Below, in pieces: positions 9,031 through 17,517 of a stretch of 64,000 bases of DNA. The DNA lies in assembly GCF_026410085.1 (NCBI RefSeq), contig NZ_CP112866.1:4153001-4217000 (forward strand), in the 5' to 3' direction. The stretch comes from Pseudomonas quebecensis (GTDB lineage Bacteria > Pseudomonadota > Gammaproteobacteria > Pseudomonadales > Pseudomonadaceae). The translations under genes and the position numbers were made by a program. The first letter of the stretch is position 1, and each line of letters starts with the position of its first letter. The notes beneath the pieces were generated by a model. The model saw only the letters and a program-made list of their open reading frames with translations, did no database searches and was not told the DNA's origin.

Positions 9031-10133
9031 CCCACTTCAGCGAAATCGACTTTCAACATATGCACCATGCATTGTCGTTGGCCGAGCGCGGCATTCACTC
9101 CACCTGGCCCAATCCTCGGGTCGGGTGTGTCATCGCTCACGGTACGCATATCGTGGGTGAAGGCTGGCATCGGCGTGCGGGTGGTCCGCACGCCGAGGTG
9201 TTTGCCCTGCGCCAGGCCGGCGCCCTGGCCAAGGGTGGCACCGCTTATGTGACGCTCGAACCGTGCAGCCATGTCGGCCGCACGGGCGCCTGTCACCAGG
9301 CGCTGATCGAGGCCGGCGTGGCCTGCGTGATCGTGGCCCATGAAGACCCGTTCAAGCAGGTCGACGGTCGCGGCATCGCCGAACTGCGCGTGGCCGGGAT
9401 CGAGGTCAAGGTCGGCTTGCTCAACGTCGCGGCGCGGGAACTCAACCGGGGATTTTTATCCACGGTCAAGCGCCAGCGCCCCTGGGTGCAACTGAAGATG
9501 GGCATGAGTCTGGACGGCCGCACCGCGCTCAACAACGGCAGCTCGCAGTGGATCACCAGCGCCCGGGCGCGCGCCGACGTGCAGTATTGGCGAGCGCGTA
9601 GTGCAGCGATTCTGACCGGCAGCGGCACCGTACTGGCGGACAACCCCTCGCTCACCGTGCGTGAAATGGCGTCCGCCGAGGCTATCGCGCCATTGCGGGT
9701 CATCCTCGACAGCCAGGCACGCGTGCCGCAGACCGCACGCGTGTTCGACGACCAGGCGCCGAGCCTGCATGTGATGCACGAACGCCATGTGCCGCAAGGG
9801 GCGAACGGCGAACGCCTGCTCGGCCTGCCGGGCAGTCAGCAGGGCCTGGATCTGCACGCCCTGATGACTCACCTGAGCCAGCGGGGCCTGCATGACGTCA
9901 TGGTTGAAGCCGGTCCGACGCTGGCCGGCAACTTGCTGCGCGCGGGCCTCGTCGATGAGTTGCTGCTCTATGTGGCACCGCGGCTGCTGGGCGACCTGGC
10001 ACGTCCGCTGGTGCATCTGCCGGAGCTGGAACACCTGACGCATTCGCTGGACTTCACCCTGTACGACGTTACTCAATTGGGGCAGGACCTGCGCCTGCGC
10101 CTGCGCCCCGATCAGTCGACCGGCATGGTATGA
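9027..10133 (+). CDS. toxE: RibD-like bifunctional deaminase/reductase, ToxE-like
   Basis: A 368-residue protein with the RibD layout. The N-terminal zinc deaminase domain shows GGPHAEVFAL and TLEPCSHVGRTGAC, and a C-terminal reductase domain contains LKMGMSLDGRTAL and MVEAGPTLAGNLL. In toxoflavin synthesis ToxE acts on the pyrimidine made by ToxB. The ATG at 9027 overlaps the toxC stop (ATGA), indicating coupled translation. The 3' end overlaps the convergent LysR gene by 22 bases. It could be mistaken for a second ribD, but the linkage argues for toxE. Confidence 0.85.
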   Translation: MTHFSEIDFQHMHHALSLAERGIHSTWPNPRVGCVIAHGTHIVGEGWHRRAGGPHAEVFALRQAGALAKGGTAYVTLEPCSHVGRTGACHQALIEAGVACVIVAHEDPFKQVDGRGIAELRVAGIEVKVGLLNVAARELNRGFLSTVKRQRPWVQLKMGMSLDGRTALNNGSSQWITSARARADVQYWRARSAAILTGSGTVLADNPSLTVREMASAEAIAPLRVILDSQARVPQTARVFDDQAPSLHVMHERHVPQGANGERLLGLPGSQQGLDLHALMTHLSQRGLHDVMVEAGPTLAGNLLRAGLVDELLLYVAPRLLGDLARPLVHLPELEHLTHSLDFTLYDVTQLGQDLRLRLRPDQSTGMV

Positions 10134-11038
10134 GCCACCACTTGCTTGACCTGATCGCGCAACCACGCATGTGCCGGATCGTCACAGAAACGCTGGTGCC
10201 AGATTTGCACAAAGGGAAAGCGCGGAATGCTGAACGGTGGCGGCAATCGCACCAGATCCGGGTTAAGCAAGGTGTCTTCCAGGGTGCGCGTCGCCACGGT
10301 GAGGATCAGGTCCGTGTTGTGCAGCAGGCTCGGCGCGGTGCGCCAGTGCGGCACGCTGACGGCGATACGACGGCGCAAGCCTTCGGCGCGCAGCAAGCTG
10401 TCCACTTCGCCATTCGTGCCGCCGTCCATGGACACCTGGATATGCGGGCGCTCCAGGTAGCTCTCAAGATCCAGCACGCCTTTCTTGGGCAAGGTCCGCC
10501 GGTCAAGCAGGCAGGAAAAGCTTTCCTCGAACAACACTTCCATCGACACATCGGGCGTCAGGCTGGGGAATACCCCCAAGGCCAAGTCGATCTTGCCCTG
10601 TGCCACTTGCTCGAACATCCCATGCCGGCTGCCCTGAGTCACTACCAGGGTAGTGTTCGGCGCCTCGTGACGCAGTCGCACCAGCAACTTTGGCAAGATA
10701 ATCGCCGCGCCGTAATCCGACATCGCCAACTGGAAGGTGCGCTGGGAGCTGGCCGCGTCGAAGTCGATGGACTTGCCGAACAAGGTTTCGATCTGGCTGA
10801 GAATCTCCCGCAGCGGCCCCTGGAGGTTTTGCGCCAAGGCGCTGAGCATCACCTCGTTGCCGTCGCGGATCAGGATCGGATCGTCCAGCAGCGCCCGCAG
10901 CTTACTCAGGGAATGACTGATGGCCGGCTGGCTCAAATGCAGACGCGCCCCTGTGCGGGTGACGTGTTTTTCGGTCAGCAGTGCGTCGAGCACCACTAAC
11001 AGATTCAAATCGATATTGCGCAGTAAGACCGTGATCAT
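10112..11038 (-). CDS. LysR-family regulator (candidate ToxR-like regulator of the cluster)
   Basis: A 308-residue LTTR. The N-terminal winged helix-turn-helix reads LRNIDLNLLVVLDALLTEKH, then LHLSQPAISHSLSKLRALLDD. A periplasmic-binding-protein-like ligand domain follows. It belongs to the NodD/LeuO-like branch. It is convergent with toxE and divergent from the VOC-RND genes, with only 47 bases to the latter. Known toxoflavin clusters are controlled by a LysR protein, ToxR, with toxoflavin as co-inducer; by position this gene could control the tox operon, the efflux operon, or both. No symbol is given because orthology cannot be shown from sequence alone. Confidence 0.85.
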   Translation of the reverse strand: MITVLLRNIDLNLLVVLDALLTEKHVTRTGARLHLSQPAISHSLSKLRALLDDPILIRDGNEVMLSALAQNLQGPLREILSQIETLFGKSIDFDAASSQRTFQLAMSDYGAAIILPKLLVRLRHEAPNTTLVVTQGSRHGMFEQVAQGKIDLALGVFPSLTPDVSMEVLFEESFSCLLDRRTLPKKGVLDLESYLERPHIQVSMDGGTNGEVDSLLRAEGLRRRIAVSVPHWRTAPSLLHNTDLILTVATRTLEDTLLNPDLVRLPPPFSIPRFPFVQIWHQRFCDDPAHAWLRDQVKQVVAHTMPVD

Positions 11039-11085
11039 GCGGTGAATTCCATTTCAGGGAGCAACCCTTCAACAAGGAGCAAACC

Positions 11086-11499
11086 ATGCCTCAAATCAAA
11101 CGAATTATTGAGACCGCGCTGTATGTGGATGACCTCGAGCGCGCCAAAGCATTTTACAGCCAGCACCTGCAACTGGAGGCGATGGTCGAGAGCAGCGTGC
11201 TCGTCGCGTTCAACGTCGGTCAGCAGAATACTCTCTTGTTGTTCAAACGGGGCGCCTCCCTGCACACCAAATACTTGAGCGGCGGCGAGATCCCGCCCCA
11301 TGACGCCAACGGGCGTATCCACATCTGTTTCGCCATCGACGCCGAAGACCTGCCAACCTGGGAACAGCGTCTGGACGCGGCCAATATCGCTATCGAAGGG
11401 CGTACGCACTGGCCCAAGGGTGGGTCGAGTGTGTACTTTCGCGACCCGGATGCGAATCTCGTCGAACTGTTGACACCGGGCTGCTGGCCCATCTATTGA
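11086..11499 (+). CDS. VOC-family (glyoxalase/bleomycin-resistance fold) protein
   Basis: A 137-residue single-domain vicinal oxygen chelate protein. It opens with IETALYVDDLERAKAFYSQH and closes with SVYFRDPDANLVELLTPGCW, which carries the usual C-terminal Glu metal ligand; HICFAI gives a central His. VOC enzymes include metalloenzymes that modify or bind small toxic compounds, and one toxoflavin-degrading enzyme belongs to this fold. A self-resistance role is therefore possible but unproven; the known toxoflavin lyase is longer. AAGGAG lies seven bases before the ATG. The gene is first in a run with the RND adaptor and pump. Confidence 0.85.
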   Translation: MPQIKRIIETALYVDDLERAKAFYSQHLQLEAMVESSVLVAFNVGQQNTLLLFKRGASLHTKYLSGGEIPPHDANGRIHICFAIDAEDLPTWEQRLDAANIAIEGRTHWPKGGSSVYFRDPDANLVELLTPGCWPIY

Positions 11500-11522
11500 T
11501 GACTCTTCAAGGAATGAAGCTT

Positions 11523-12674
11523 ATGCCTTACGTCAGCACACCGGGACGTGCCGTTTCCCGAACCACCGTAACGTTGCTGATCGCCGTGCTCCTGCTGCTC
11601 GCCGTGGCCTGGGGCCTGTGGCGCTGGAGCCATCCGGCCGTTGCCGCCTATGCCCCGGCGCCGATAAAAGTTGCGATTGAGCCGGTCAGCGGTGCGCCGT
11701 TCTCCCGCTACCTGGAGGCAATTGGCGAGCTGGAAGCGGTGCAACAGGTGAGCGTGCCCGCCGAGGTCGGCGGGCGCGTCGTGCAGTTGCCGGTGGAATC
11801 CGGTCAGCGCGTCGAGCGCGACCAGGTATTGGTCAAGCTCAACGATGCGCCACAGCGCGGCAGCCTGATGCGCCTGCAAAGCGAGCTGGAAAACGCCAAG
11901 GTCAAGTTGGAACGCTCGCGCAGCCTGGTCAAGGTCAACGCCATTTCCCACGAAGCCTATGACAATGCCCAGACCGAGTACACCACCGCTCAAGGGGCCC
12001 TGCAGGAACTCAAGGCGCAGATCGACCAGTTGACCATTCGCGCGCCGTTCGCCGGCACACTGGGAATTCGCAAGGTGCACCTGGGGCAGTACGTCAACCC
12101 AGGCGACAGTCTGATCAACCTGGTCGGCGACCAGGGTTTGTACGTCAATTTCAGCGTACCGGAACAAGCTTTGGCGCAACTCAAAGTCGGTAACAGCCTG
12201 AACGTGCAACTTGATGCCCTGCCGGGGCAGCGCTACACCGCGCGCATCAGCAGCATCGACCCGTTCCTCGATCGCTCGCGCACCCTGAGTGTCCAGGCCC
12301 TGCTGCAAGCGCCGACACACGGCGCCTTGCCGCGCATGTTCGCCAAAGTGCGCCTGCCCCTGCCGCCGTCGAGCACTACGCTGACCGTGCCGGAAACGGC
12401 GATCACCTATAACGCCTACGGCGAAGATGTATTTGTGGTGCAGCCCGCGCCAGACGCCGACACCCCGCCGACTGTACGCCGGGTGCTGGTCAAGACCGGC
12501 GAACGCCGCGATGGCCGGGTGGTGATCGACTCAGGTTTGAATCCGGGTGAACAGGTGGTCATTTCCGGGCAGATCAAGCTCAGTGACGGCGCTGCCATCG
12601 AGCCCATGGAACGCACCGTATTGAACGATGCGAACGTGCCCGCGCGATTGAGCATGACCGGAGACCAGCCGTGA
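11523..12674 (+). CDS. RND efflux periplasmic adaptor (membrane fusion protein)
   Basis: A 383-residue HlyD/AcrA-type adaptor. It has an N-terminal signal anchor (TVTLLIAVLLLLAVAWGLW), a first lipoyl half around EVGGRVVQLPVESGQRVERD, a coiled-coil hairpin (about 110-160), and a second lipoyl half TIRAPFAGTLGIRKVHLGQYV. It bridges the inner-membrane pump to an outer-membrane channel. Start 11523 is chosen because AAGGA lies nine bases upstream; an ATG at 11499 overlapping the VOC stop is the alternative. The stop overlaps the GTG of the pump gene by four bases. No outer-membrane factor gene is adjacent. Confidence 0.9.
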   Translation: MPYVSTPGRAVSRTTVTLLIAVLLLLAVAWGLWRWSHPAVAAYAPAPIKVAIEPVSGAPFSRYLEAIGELEAVQQVSVPAEVGGRVVQLPVESGQRVERDQVLVKLNDAPQRGSLMRLQSELENAKVKLERSRSLVKVNAISHEAYDNAQTEYTTAQGALQELKAQIDQLTIRAPFAGTLGIRKVHLGQYVNPGDSLINLVGDQGLYVNFSVPEQALAQLKVGNSLNVQLDALPGQRYTARISSIDPFLDRSRTLSVQALLQAPTHGALPRMFAKVRLPLPPSSTTLTVPETAITYNAYGEDVFVVQPAPDADTPPTVRRVLVKTGERRDGRVVIDSGLNPGEQVVISGQIKLSDGAAIEPMERTVLNDANVPARLSMTGDQP

Positions 12675-15600
12675 AATTCACCGACCTCTTCGTGCGCCGC
12701 CCGGTGCTGGCCCTGGTGGTCAGCCTGCTGATCGTGCTGACCGGCCTCAAGGCTTACCTCGATCTGCCCGTGCGCCAGTACCCGCTGCTGGAAAGCTCGG
12801 TGATCAGCGTCACCACTGACTATCCCGGCGCTCCCGCCGAACTGATGCAGGGCTTCGTGACCCAGCCGATCAACCAGTCGCTGGCCTCGGTGGAAGGCGT
12901 GGACTACGTCAGCTCGTCCTCGGTGCAGGGCCGCAGCCAGATCACCTTGCGCATGGCGCTCAACCAGGATTCGGCCAAGGCCCTGAGCGATGTGATCGCC
13001 AAGGTCAACCAGGTCAAATATCGCCTGCCGGAACAGGCTTACGACCCGGTGATCGAACGCTCCGCCGGCGATGCAACGGCGGTGGCCTATGTGGGTTTTT
13101 CCAGTGACTCACTGTCTGCTTCGGCCCTGAGCGACTACCTCAGCCGCGTGGTGCAGCCGCTGTTTTCCACCATCGAGGGCGTAGCCAAGGTCGAGACTTT
13201 CGGTGGCCAGCGCCTGGCCATGCGCCTGTGGCTCGACCCTCAACGCATGGCCGGCCACGGCATCAGTGCCGCCCAGGTCGAACAGGCGATCCGTGCCAAC
13301 AACTTCCAGGCCGCGCCGGGCCAGATCAAGGGTCAATACGTGGTCTCCTCGATCCAGGTCAATACCGACTTGAGCAGCCTGGATGAGTTTCGCGACATGG
13401 TCCTCAGCAACAACGGTGATCGCCTGCTGCGCCTGCGCGATATCGCCACGGTGGAACTTGGTTCGGCCGTCTATGAAACCAGCGCCTTGATGGATGCCAA
13501 GCCGGCGGTGCACCTGGGCCTGTACGCGACGCCCACGGGCAACCCGCTGCTGATCGTCGCCGATATAAAGCGCCTGCTGCCGGCCATCGAGAAAACCCTG
13601 CCGCCGGGGGTCAACGTGGCCTTGGCGTTCGAGACCGCACACTTTATCGAGGCATCGATCATCGAAGTGATCGAAACCCTGATCGAAGCGATCCTGATCG
13701 TGGTGGTAATCATCTACCTGTGCCTGGGCTCGGTGCGCAGCGTGATCATCCCCATTGTCGGCATCCCGCTGTCGATGCTCGGCGCCCTGGGCCTGATGGC
13801 ACTGTTCGGCTTCAGCATCAACCTGCTGACGCTGCTGGCCATGGTACTGGCCATCGGCCTGGTGGTGGATGATGCCATCGTGGTGATGGAAAACATTCAC
13901 CGTCACCTCAAGGAAGGCCGCACGGCGTTGCAAGCCGCGCTGTTCGGCGCGCGGGAAATCGCCTCGCCGGTAATCGCCATGACCATCACCCTGGCCGCTG
14001 TCTATATGCCCATCGGCCTGATGAACGGCCTGACCGGCGCGCTGTTCAAGGAGTTCGCCCTGACCCTGGCCGGCGCGGTACTGGTCTCCGGGATCATCGC
14101 CCTGACCCTCACTCCAGTGATGTGCGCCAAGCTGCTGCCCAGCCACGAACATGAAGGGCGCATGAGCCGCCTGGCCGAACGCTTCTTCCAACGCCTGGCA
14201 CGCCTGTATCAACGCGCGCTGCTCAGCTCGCTGCGCCAGCGTGGGCTGATCCTGCTGCTGGGCGCACTGGTGCTGATCAGCCTGCCCTGGCTGTACGGGC
14301 AGGCCAGCAAGGAACTGGCGCCGAATGAGGATCAGGGCAACCTGCTGCTGGCAATCAAGTCACCGCAGCACGCCAACCTGGATTACGTGGAGCGCTACGC
14401 CTATCAGTTGAGCGAGATCCTCGGCCAGCTGCCGGAGGCCGTCAGTACGTGGATCATCAATGGCAACGACGGGGTGGCGGCCAGCTTTGCCGGGGTCAAC
14501 CTCAGCGAGTGGTCGCAGCGCCAACGCAGCGCCGCGAGCATCCAGGCCCAATTGCAACAAAGCGTGGACGCGGTGGAGGGCAATTCGATTTTCGTGTTCC
14601 AGCTGCCGCCACTGCCCGCCTCGACCGGGGGCTTGCCGGTGCAGATGGTCATCCGCAGCACCGAGGACTACCGCTCGCTGTACCAGGCCATGGAAGAGCT
14701 AAAAACCCAGGCACGGGCCAGCGGACTGTTTGCGGTAGTCGACAGCGACCTGGCGTTCAACAACCCGGTGACCCAGGTGCGCATCGACCGCAGCAAGGCC
14801 AACAGCCTGGGAATTCGCATGCAGGACATCGGCAGTACCCTGGCGGTGTTGATCGGCGAAAACTACACCAACCGTTTCGCCCTGCAAGGCCGGTCCTATG
14901 ATGTGATTCCCCAGAGCGAGCCGTCGCAACGCCTTACGCCCCAGGACCTGAATGCCTTCTACCTGGATACCGACGCAGGCCAGCAGGTGCCGCTGTCGAC
15001 CGTGGTCAGCCTGCATGGCGTGATTGAGCCGAACAAGCTCAAGCAGTTCAACCAGCAGAACAGCGCGACCTTTCAGGGCATTCCAGCGCCGGGGGTCAGC
15101 CTGGGCCAGGCGGTGGCGTTCCTGCAGAAGTACAGCCAACAGCTGCCCGCCAGCTTCAGCCATGACTGGCAGGCCGATTCCCGACAGTTCATCCACGAAG
15201 GCAATGCGTTGATGTTGACGTTCCTGTTTGCGCTGATCGTGATCTACATGGTGCTGGCCGCGCAGTATGAAAGCCTGACCGACCCGTTGATCATCCTGAT
15301 CACGGTACCTCTGTCGATCTGCGGCGCATTGATCCCGCTGGCCCTGGGCTTGGCCACGATCAATATCTACACGCAGATCGGCCTGGTGACGCTGATCGGG
15401 CTGATCAGCAAACACGGGATCCTGATGGTCGAGTTCGCCAACGAATTGCAGGTGCTGTACCGCTGCACCCCGGCGCAGGCGATCATCCGCGCGGCGCGGA
15501 TTCGCCTGCGGCCGATCCTGATGACCACGGCGGCGATGGTGGTCGGCCTGGTACCGATGCTGTTCGCGTCCGGGGCCGGCGCCAGCAGTCGCTTTGGCCT

Positions 15601-15733
15601 GGGCCTGGTGATTGTGATCGGGATGCTGGTGGGCACGTTGTTCACGCTGTTCGTGCTGCCGTCGGTGTACACGCTGTTGTCGCGTGCGCATAAGCCGGCG
15701 ATCGATTGGGCACTGGTCGAAAAAACCGCCTGA
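12671..15733 (+). CDS. RND multidrug efflux permease (HAE1 type)
   Basis: A 1020-residue resistance-nodulation-division pump with the duplicated 6+6 membrane-helix layout. Motifs include FVRRPVLALVVSLLIVLTGL at the N-terminus, the helix-4 proton-relay segment VLAIGLVVDDAIVVMENIHR, and the C-terminal LISKHGILMVEFANEL and RLRPILMTT. It belongs to the MexF/MexK-like HAE1 branch for organic compounds, not the metal branch. It starts with GTG overlapping the adaptor stop (GTGA). Its place in the toxoflavin block makes it a candidate exporter of the product, parallel to the RND system of Burkholderia tox clusters; this is an inference. Confidence 0.92.
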   Translation: MKFTDLFVRRPVLALVVSLLIVLTGLKAYLDLPVRQYPLLESSVISVTTDYPGAPAELMQGFVTQPINQSLASVEGVDYVSSSSVQGRSQITLRMALNQDSAKALSDVIAKVNQVKYRLPEQAYDPVIERSAGDATAVAYVGFSSDSLSASALSDYLSRVVQPLFSTIEGVAKVETFGGQRLAMRLWLDPQRMAGHGISAAQVEQAIRANNFQAAPGQIKGQYVVSSIQVNTDLSSLDEFRDMVLSNNGDRLLRLRDIATVELGSAVYETSALMDAKPAVHLGLYATPTGNPLLIVADIKRLLPAIEKTLPPGVNVALAFETAHFIEASIIEVIETLIEAILIVVVIIYLCLGSVRSVIIPIVGIPLSMLGALGLMALFGFSINLLTLLAMVLAIGLVVDDAIVVMENIHRHLKEGRTALQAALFGAREIASPVIAMTITLAAVYMPIGLMNGLTGALFKEFALTLAGAVLVSGIIALTLTPVMCAKLLPSHEHEGRMSRLAERFFQRLARLYQRALLSSLRQRGLILLLGALVLISLPWLYGQASKELAPNEDQGNLLLAIKSPQHANLDYVERYAYQLSEILGQLPEAVSTWIINGNDGVAASFAGVNLSEWSQRQRSAASIQAQLQQSVDAVEGNSIFVFQLPPLPASTGGLPVQMVIRSTEDYRSLYQAMEELKTQARASGLFAVVDSDLAFNNPVTQVRIDRSKANSLGIRMQDIGSTLAVLIGENYTNRFALQGRSYDVIPQSEPSQRLTPQDLNAFYLDTDAGQQVPLSTVVSLHGVIEPNKLKQFNQQNSATFQGIPAPGVSLGQAVAFLQKYSQQLPASFSHDWQADSRQFIHEGNALMLTFLFALIVIYMVLAAQYESLTDPLIILITVPLSICGALIPLALGLATINIYTQIGLVTLIGLISKHGILMVEFANELQVLYRCTPAQAIIRAARIRLRPILMTTAAMVVGLVPMLFASGAGASSRFGLGLVIVIGMLVGTLFTLFVLPSVYTLLSRAHKPAIDWALVEKTA

Positions 15734-15738
15734 TAAAA

Positions 15739-15764
15739 AACGGGCGCCCCAAGGGACGCCCGTT
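15739..15764 (-). terminator. Intrinsic terminator for phoH
   Basis: A GC stem (CGGGCGCCCC-AA-GGGACGCCCG, one mismatch) has an A6 run on its left. Read on the minus strand this is a hairpin followed by T6, placed just downstream of the phoH stop. It separates phoH from the converging RND gene. Confidence 0.75.
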
Positions 15765-15780
15765 CCAGTCAGTGCATCGT

Positions 15781-17175
15781 TTAGAGATGGGATTCGGCGT
15801 ATTCGGCAAGAATCGAGCGAGGCACCCCTTGCAGCGCAATGTGCACGCCGTTCGGGAAATCCTTGAAGCGCTCGGTCAGGTAAGTCAGCCCGGAACTGGT
15901 CGCGGACAGGTAAGGGGTGTCGATCTGTGCCAGGTTGCCCAGGCACACCACTTTGGAACCGGCGCCGGCACGGGTGATGATGGTTTTCATCTGGTGCGGC
16001 GTAAGGTTCTGGCATTCGTCGATCAAAATCAGGCTCTGCTGGAAGCTGCGACCTCGGATGTAGTTGAGGGATTTGAACTGCAACGGCACTTTGCTGAGGA
16101 TGTAGTCGACGCTGCCATGGGTGTTTTCGTCATCCATGTGCAAGGCTTCGAGGTTGTCGGTGATCGCCCCCAGCCACGGTTCCATTTTCTCCGCCTCGGT
16201 ACCGGGCAGGAAACCGATTTCCTGGTCCAGGCCCTGCACGCTGCGGGTGGCGATGATACGGCGATAGCGCTTGGTCACCATGGTCTGCTCGATGGCGGCA
16301 GCCAGGGCGAGGATGGTTTTACCGGAACCGGCAGCGCCCGTCAGGTTGACCAGGTGAATGTCCGGGTCGAGCAGCGCATACAGCGCCAGGCTTTGATAGA
16401 TGTCACGCGGTTTCAGGCCCCAGGCTTCCTGGTGCAACAGAGGCTCCTGATGCAGGTCGAGGATCAGCAGCTTGTCGACCTGGATCTCTTTGATCCAGCC
16501 CACAAAACCCTGCTCATCGACAATGAATTCATTGATATGCACAGCCGGCAGGTTATCGGTGAGCTGAACCTGATGCCAGGTGCGGCCATGGTCCTGGCGG
16601 GTTTCGACCTTGCTGACGCGGTCCCAGAAGGAGCCGGTCATCATGTGATAACCACGGGAGAGCATCGACACGTCGTCGACCAGTTGGTCGGTGCTGTAGT
16701 CCTCGGCCGCGATCCCGCACGCGCGGGCCTTGAGGCGCATATTGATGTCTTTGGTCACCAGCACCACGCGCAGGTCCTTGTCACGCGCGTGCAGATCGAT
16801 CAGCTGATTGATGATCTTGTTGTCGTTGAGGTTTTCCGGCAGCAGGCTGTTGGGTTCGTTGCGCTTGCTCATCAGAATCGACAGCAAGCCCTTGGGCCCG
16901 CTTTTGCCGCGCTGGATCGGCACACCGACCTCAACGTCGTCGGGCGAAGCTTCGCCCAATGTCTTGTCGATCAGGCGGATGGCCTGGCGGCATTCGGCGG
17001 CAACGCTGTGGTGGCCGCTTTTGAGTTTATCGAGCTCCTCAAGCACGATCATCGGGATAGCGACGTGGTGTTCTTCGAAATTGAGCAGTGCGTTTGGATC
17101 GTGGATCAATACGTTGGTATCAAGCACGTAAAGGATTGGCTGGTCGGAAGAAGGGTTACGTCCATGATCATCCAT
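15781..17175 (-). CDS. PIN-domain plus PhoH-like ATPase (PhoH2/YlaK type)
   Basis: A 464-residue fusion. Residues ~13-150 form a PIN nuclease domain (YVLDTNVLIHDPNALL with catalytic Asp, VLEELDKLKSG, and downstream acidic residues). Residues ~230-464 form a PhoH P-loop ATPase (LTGAAGSGKTILALAAAIEQ, Walker B LILIDECQNLTPHQMKT). PhoH2 proteins act as RNA helicase/ribonucleases. In other pseudomonads a gene of this type lies beside moaC, which suggests that the block from 4.2 to 15.7 kb was inserted between them. The 342-base gap upstream shows no gene; it holds an AT-rich stretch near 17340-17400 that may be the promoter region. Confidence 0.9.
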   Translation of the reverse strand: MDDHGRNPSSDQPILYVLDTNVLIHDPNALLNFEEHHVAIPMIVLEELDKLKSGHHSVAAECRQAIRLIDKTLGEASPDDVEVGVPIQRGKSGPKGLLSILMSKRNEPNSLLPENLNDNKIINQLIDLHARDKDLRVVLVTKDINMRLKARACGIAAEDYSTDQLVDDVSMLSRGYHMMTGSFWDRVSKVETRQDHGRTWHQVQLTDNLPAVHINEFIVDEQGFVGWIKEIQVDKLLILDLHQEPLLHQEAWGLKPRDIYQSLALYALLDPDIHLVNLTGAAGSGKTILALAAAIEQTMVTKRYRRIIATRSVQGLDQEIGFLPGTEAEKMEPWLGAITDNLEALHMDDENTHGSVDYILSKVPLQFKSLNYIRGRSFQQSLILIDECQNLTPHQMKTIITRAGAGSKVVCLGNLAQIDTPYLSATSSGLTYLTERFKDFPNGVHIALQGVPRSILAEYAESHL

Positions 17176-17517
17176 ACTCGGTCACCTTTGTGGGAGCCAG
17201 TCGACGCAATACCTGGGCGGTGCTGCGCCTCGATTCGACCACCGAATGCACCTGAGTGACGTCAAGTGCATTGCCCACATGAGGAGTCTTGGAAGACGCC
17301 ACCTATGCTGCAGGTTTCGGCGATCTGACTTCGTAATACCGCAAAACGTGTGACAGGAAATAGCACTTTGACGCTTTTTTGAAGTTTATTTTTCAGGATG
17401 ACGAATAGCACTAGCCGAGTGCCAGCCACGCCGTTAAAGTCGGAAGTCCGCCTGCATCGAAATGTCGCACCAAATCACCCCGAAAACCGCGCATCCCCAG
17501 CAGGGCCGGGCACTTTC

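Noticed and set aside
9027..10133. Housekeeping ribD of riboflavin synthesis
   Set aside because: Coupled to toxC with no ribE/ribH neighbours; the context favours toxE, although the fold is the same.
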